Source: Deltaproteobacteria bacterium (GTDB lineage Bacteria > Desulfobacterota > DSM-4660 > Desulfatiglandales > HGW-15). Taken from it: a DNA stretch of 5,772 nucleotides. The stretch covers positions 1-5,772 of the forward strand of contig DAOVAK010000204.1 in assembly GCA_030671095.1 (NCBI GenBank), read 5' to 3'. Position numbers and translations under genes: made by a program. Shown here one piece after another: positions 5,681 to 5,772 of the stretch; the first letter of the stretch is position 1; each line of letters opens with the position of its first letter. Below the pieces are notes generated by a model. That model searched no databases, was not told the origin of the DNA, and worked only from the letters and a program-made list of their open reading frames with translations.

Positions 5681-5772
5681 ATGAAGAAGAAAATTGGCTC
5701 CGCTTTAGTGGTGGGAACAGGGATCAGCGGTATCCGCTCCGCCCTTGATTTGGCAGAAACGGGCTACCAAGT
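5681..5772 (+). CDS. Second HdrA/QmoA-like FAD flavoprotein, N-terminus only (3' truncated by window)
   Basis: Thirty complete codons are visible. The protein opens with MKKKIGSALVVGTGISGIRS and continues into ALDLAETGYQ, a dinucleotide-binding fold with GTGISG followed by the helix typical of HdrA-family FAD sites (compare GAGIAG in the large HdrA upstream). The FAD fold starts at about residue 8, so this protein lacks the roughly 140-residue CHCG domain that precedes the fold in the upstream HdrA. That start is typical of short HdrA or QmoA-type proteins. It follows the FrhB-like gene by 80 bases in the same direction, consistent with one transcription unit. Inferred: a partner or alternative flavin subunit of the same system. 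The visible part cannot separate HdrA from QmoA or from another FAD oxidoreductase. Confidence 0.75.
   Translation, partial: MKKKIGSALVVGTGISGIRSALDLAETGYQ

Noticed and set aside
380..5772. qmoABC operon of sulfate reducers
   Set aside because: The large protein has the HdrA N-terminal domain and a GltD insert, and is followed by MvhD and an FrhB-like subunit. No QmoC membrane subunit or aprAB is seen. Only the truncated last gene could be QmoA-like.

Overview
The window looks like a chromosomal energy-metabolism locus from an anaerobic bacterium, most likely a Desulfobacterota (deltaproteobacterial) sulfate reducer or syntroph. That assignment is an inference: it rests on the Hdr/Mvh-type electron-transfer genes, their bacterial Shine-Dalgarno sites and moderate GC content, not on a marker gene. 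All genes lie on the + strand.

Layout: (1) 1-246, the C-terminal end of an unidentified protein that begins outside the window. (2) 247-379, a 133-base gap ending in a degenerate 8-base tandem repeat. (3) 380-3799, a very large HdrA-like flavin/iron-sulfur protein of 1139 residues, in which a complete GltD/NfnB-type FAD/NAD(P)H module (about residues 291-760) is inserted into an otherwise ordinary HdrA. (4) 3800-3907, a gap with 7-base repeats, a perfect hairpin and a strong ribosome binding site. (5) 3908-4330, an MvhD/FlpD-type [2Fe-2S] adaptor. (6) 4331-4454, a gap with 7-base repeats in both orientations. (7) 4455-5600, an FrhB/FdhB-like flavin-type subunit with a very cysteine-rich C-terminal ferredoxin domain. 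(8) 5601-5680, another 7-base repeat array. (9) 5681 to the window edge, the N-terminus of a second HdrA/QmoA-like flavoprotein.

Reading: HdrA is the flavin-based electron-bifurcating subunit of heterodisulfide reductase complexes, and MvhD delivers electrons to it. No hydrogenase, formate dehydrogenase catalytic subunit, HdrB or HdrC is visible here. The electron entry or exit points in the window are the NAD(P)H module built into HdrA and the FrhB/FdhB-like subunit. The simplest hypothesis is a soluble complex linking NAD(P)H, ferredoxin and a third carrier, related to the HdrA-MvhD-FrhB clusters and large HdrA (HdrL-type) proteins reported in sulfate reducers and ANME archaea. Substrate and direction cannot be read from the sequence.

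The most unusual non-coding signal is a run of degenerate heptamers with consensus ATTKNNG placed at, or within 4 bases of, the stop codons of three successive genes.
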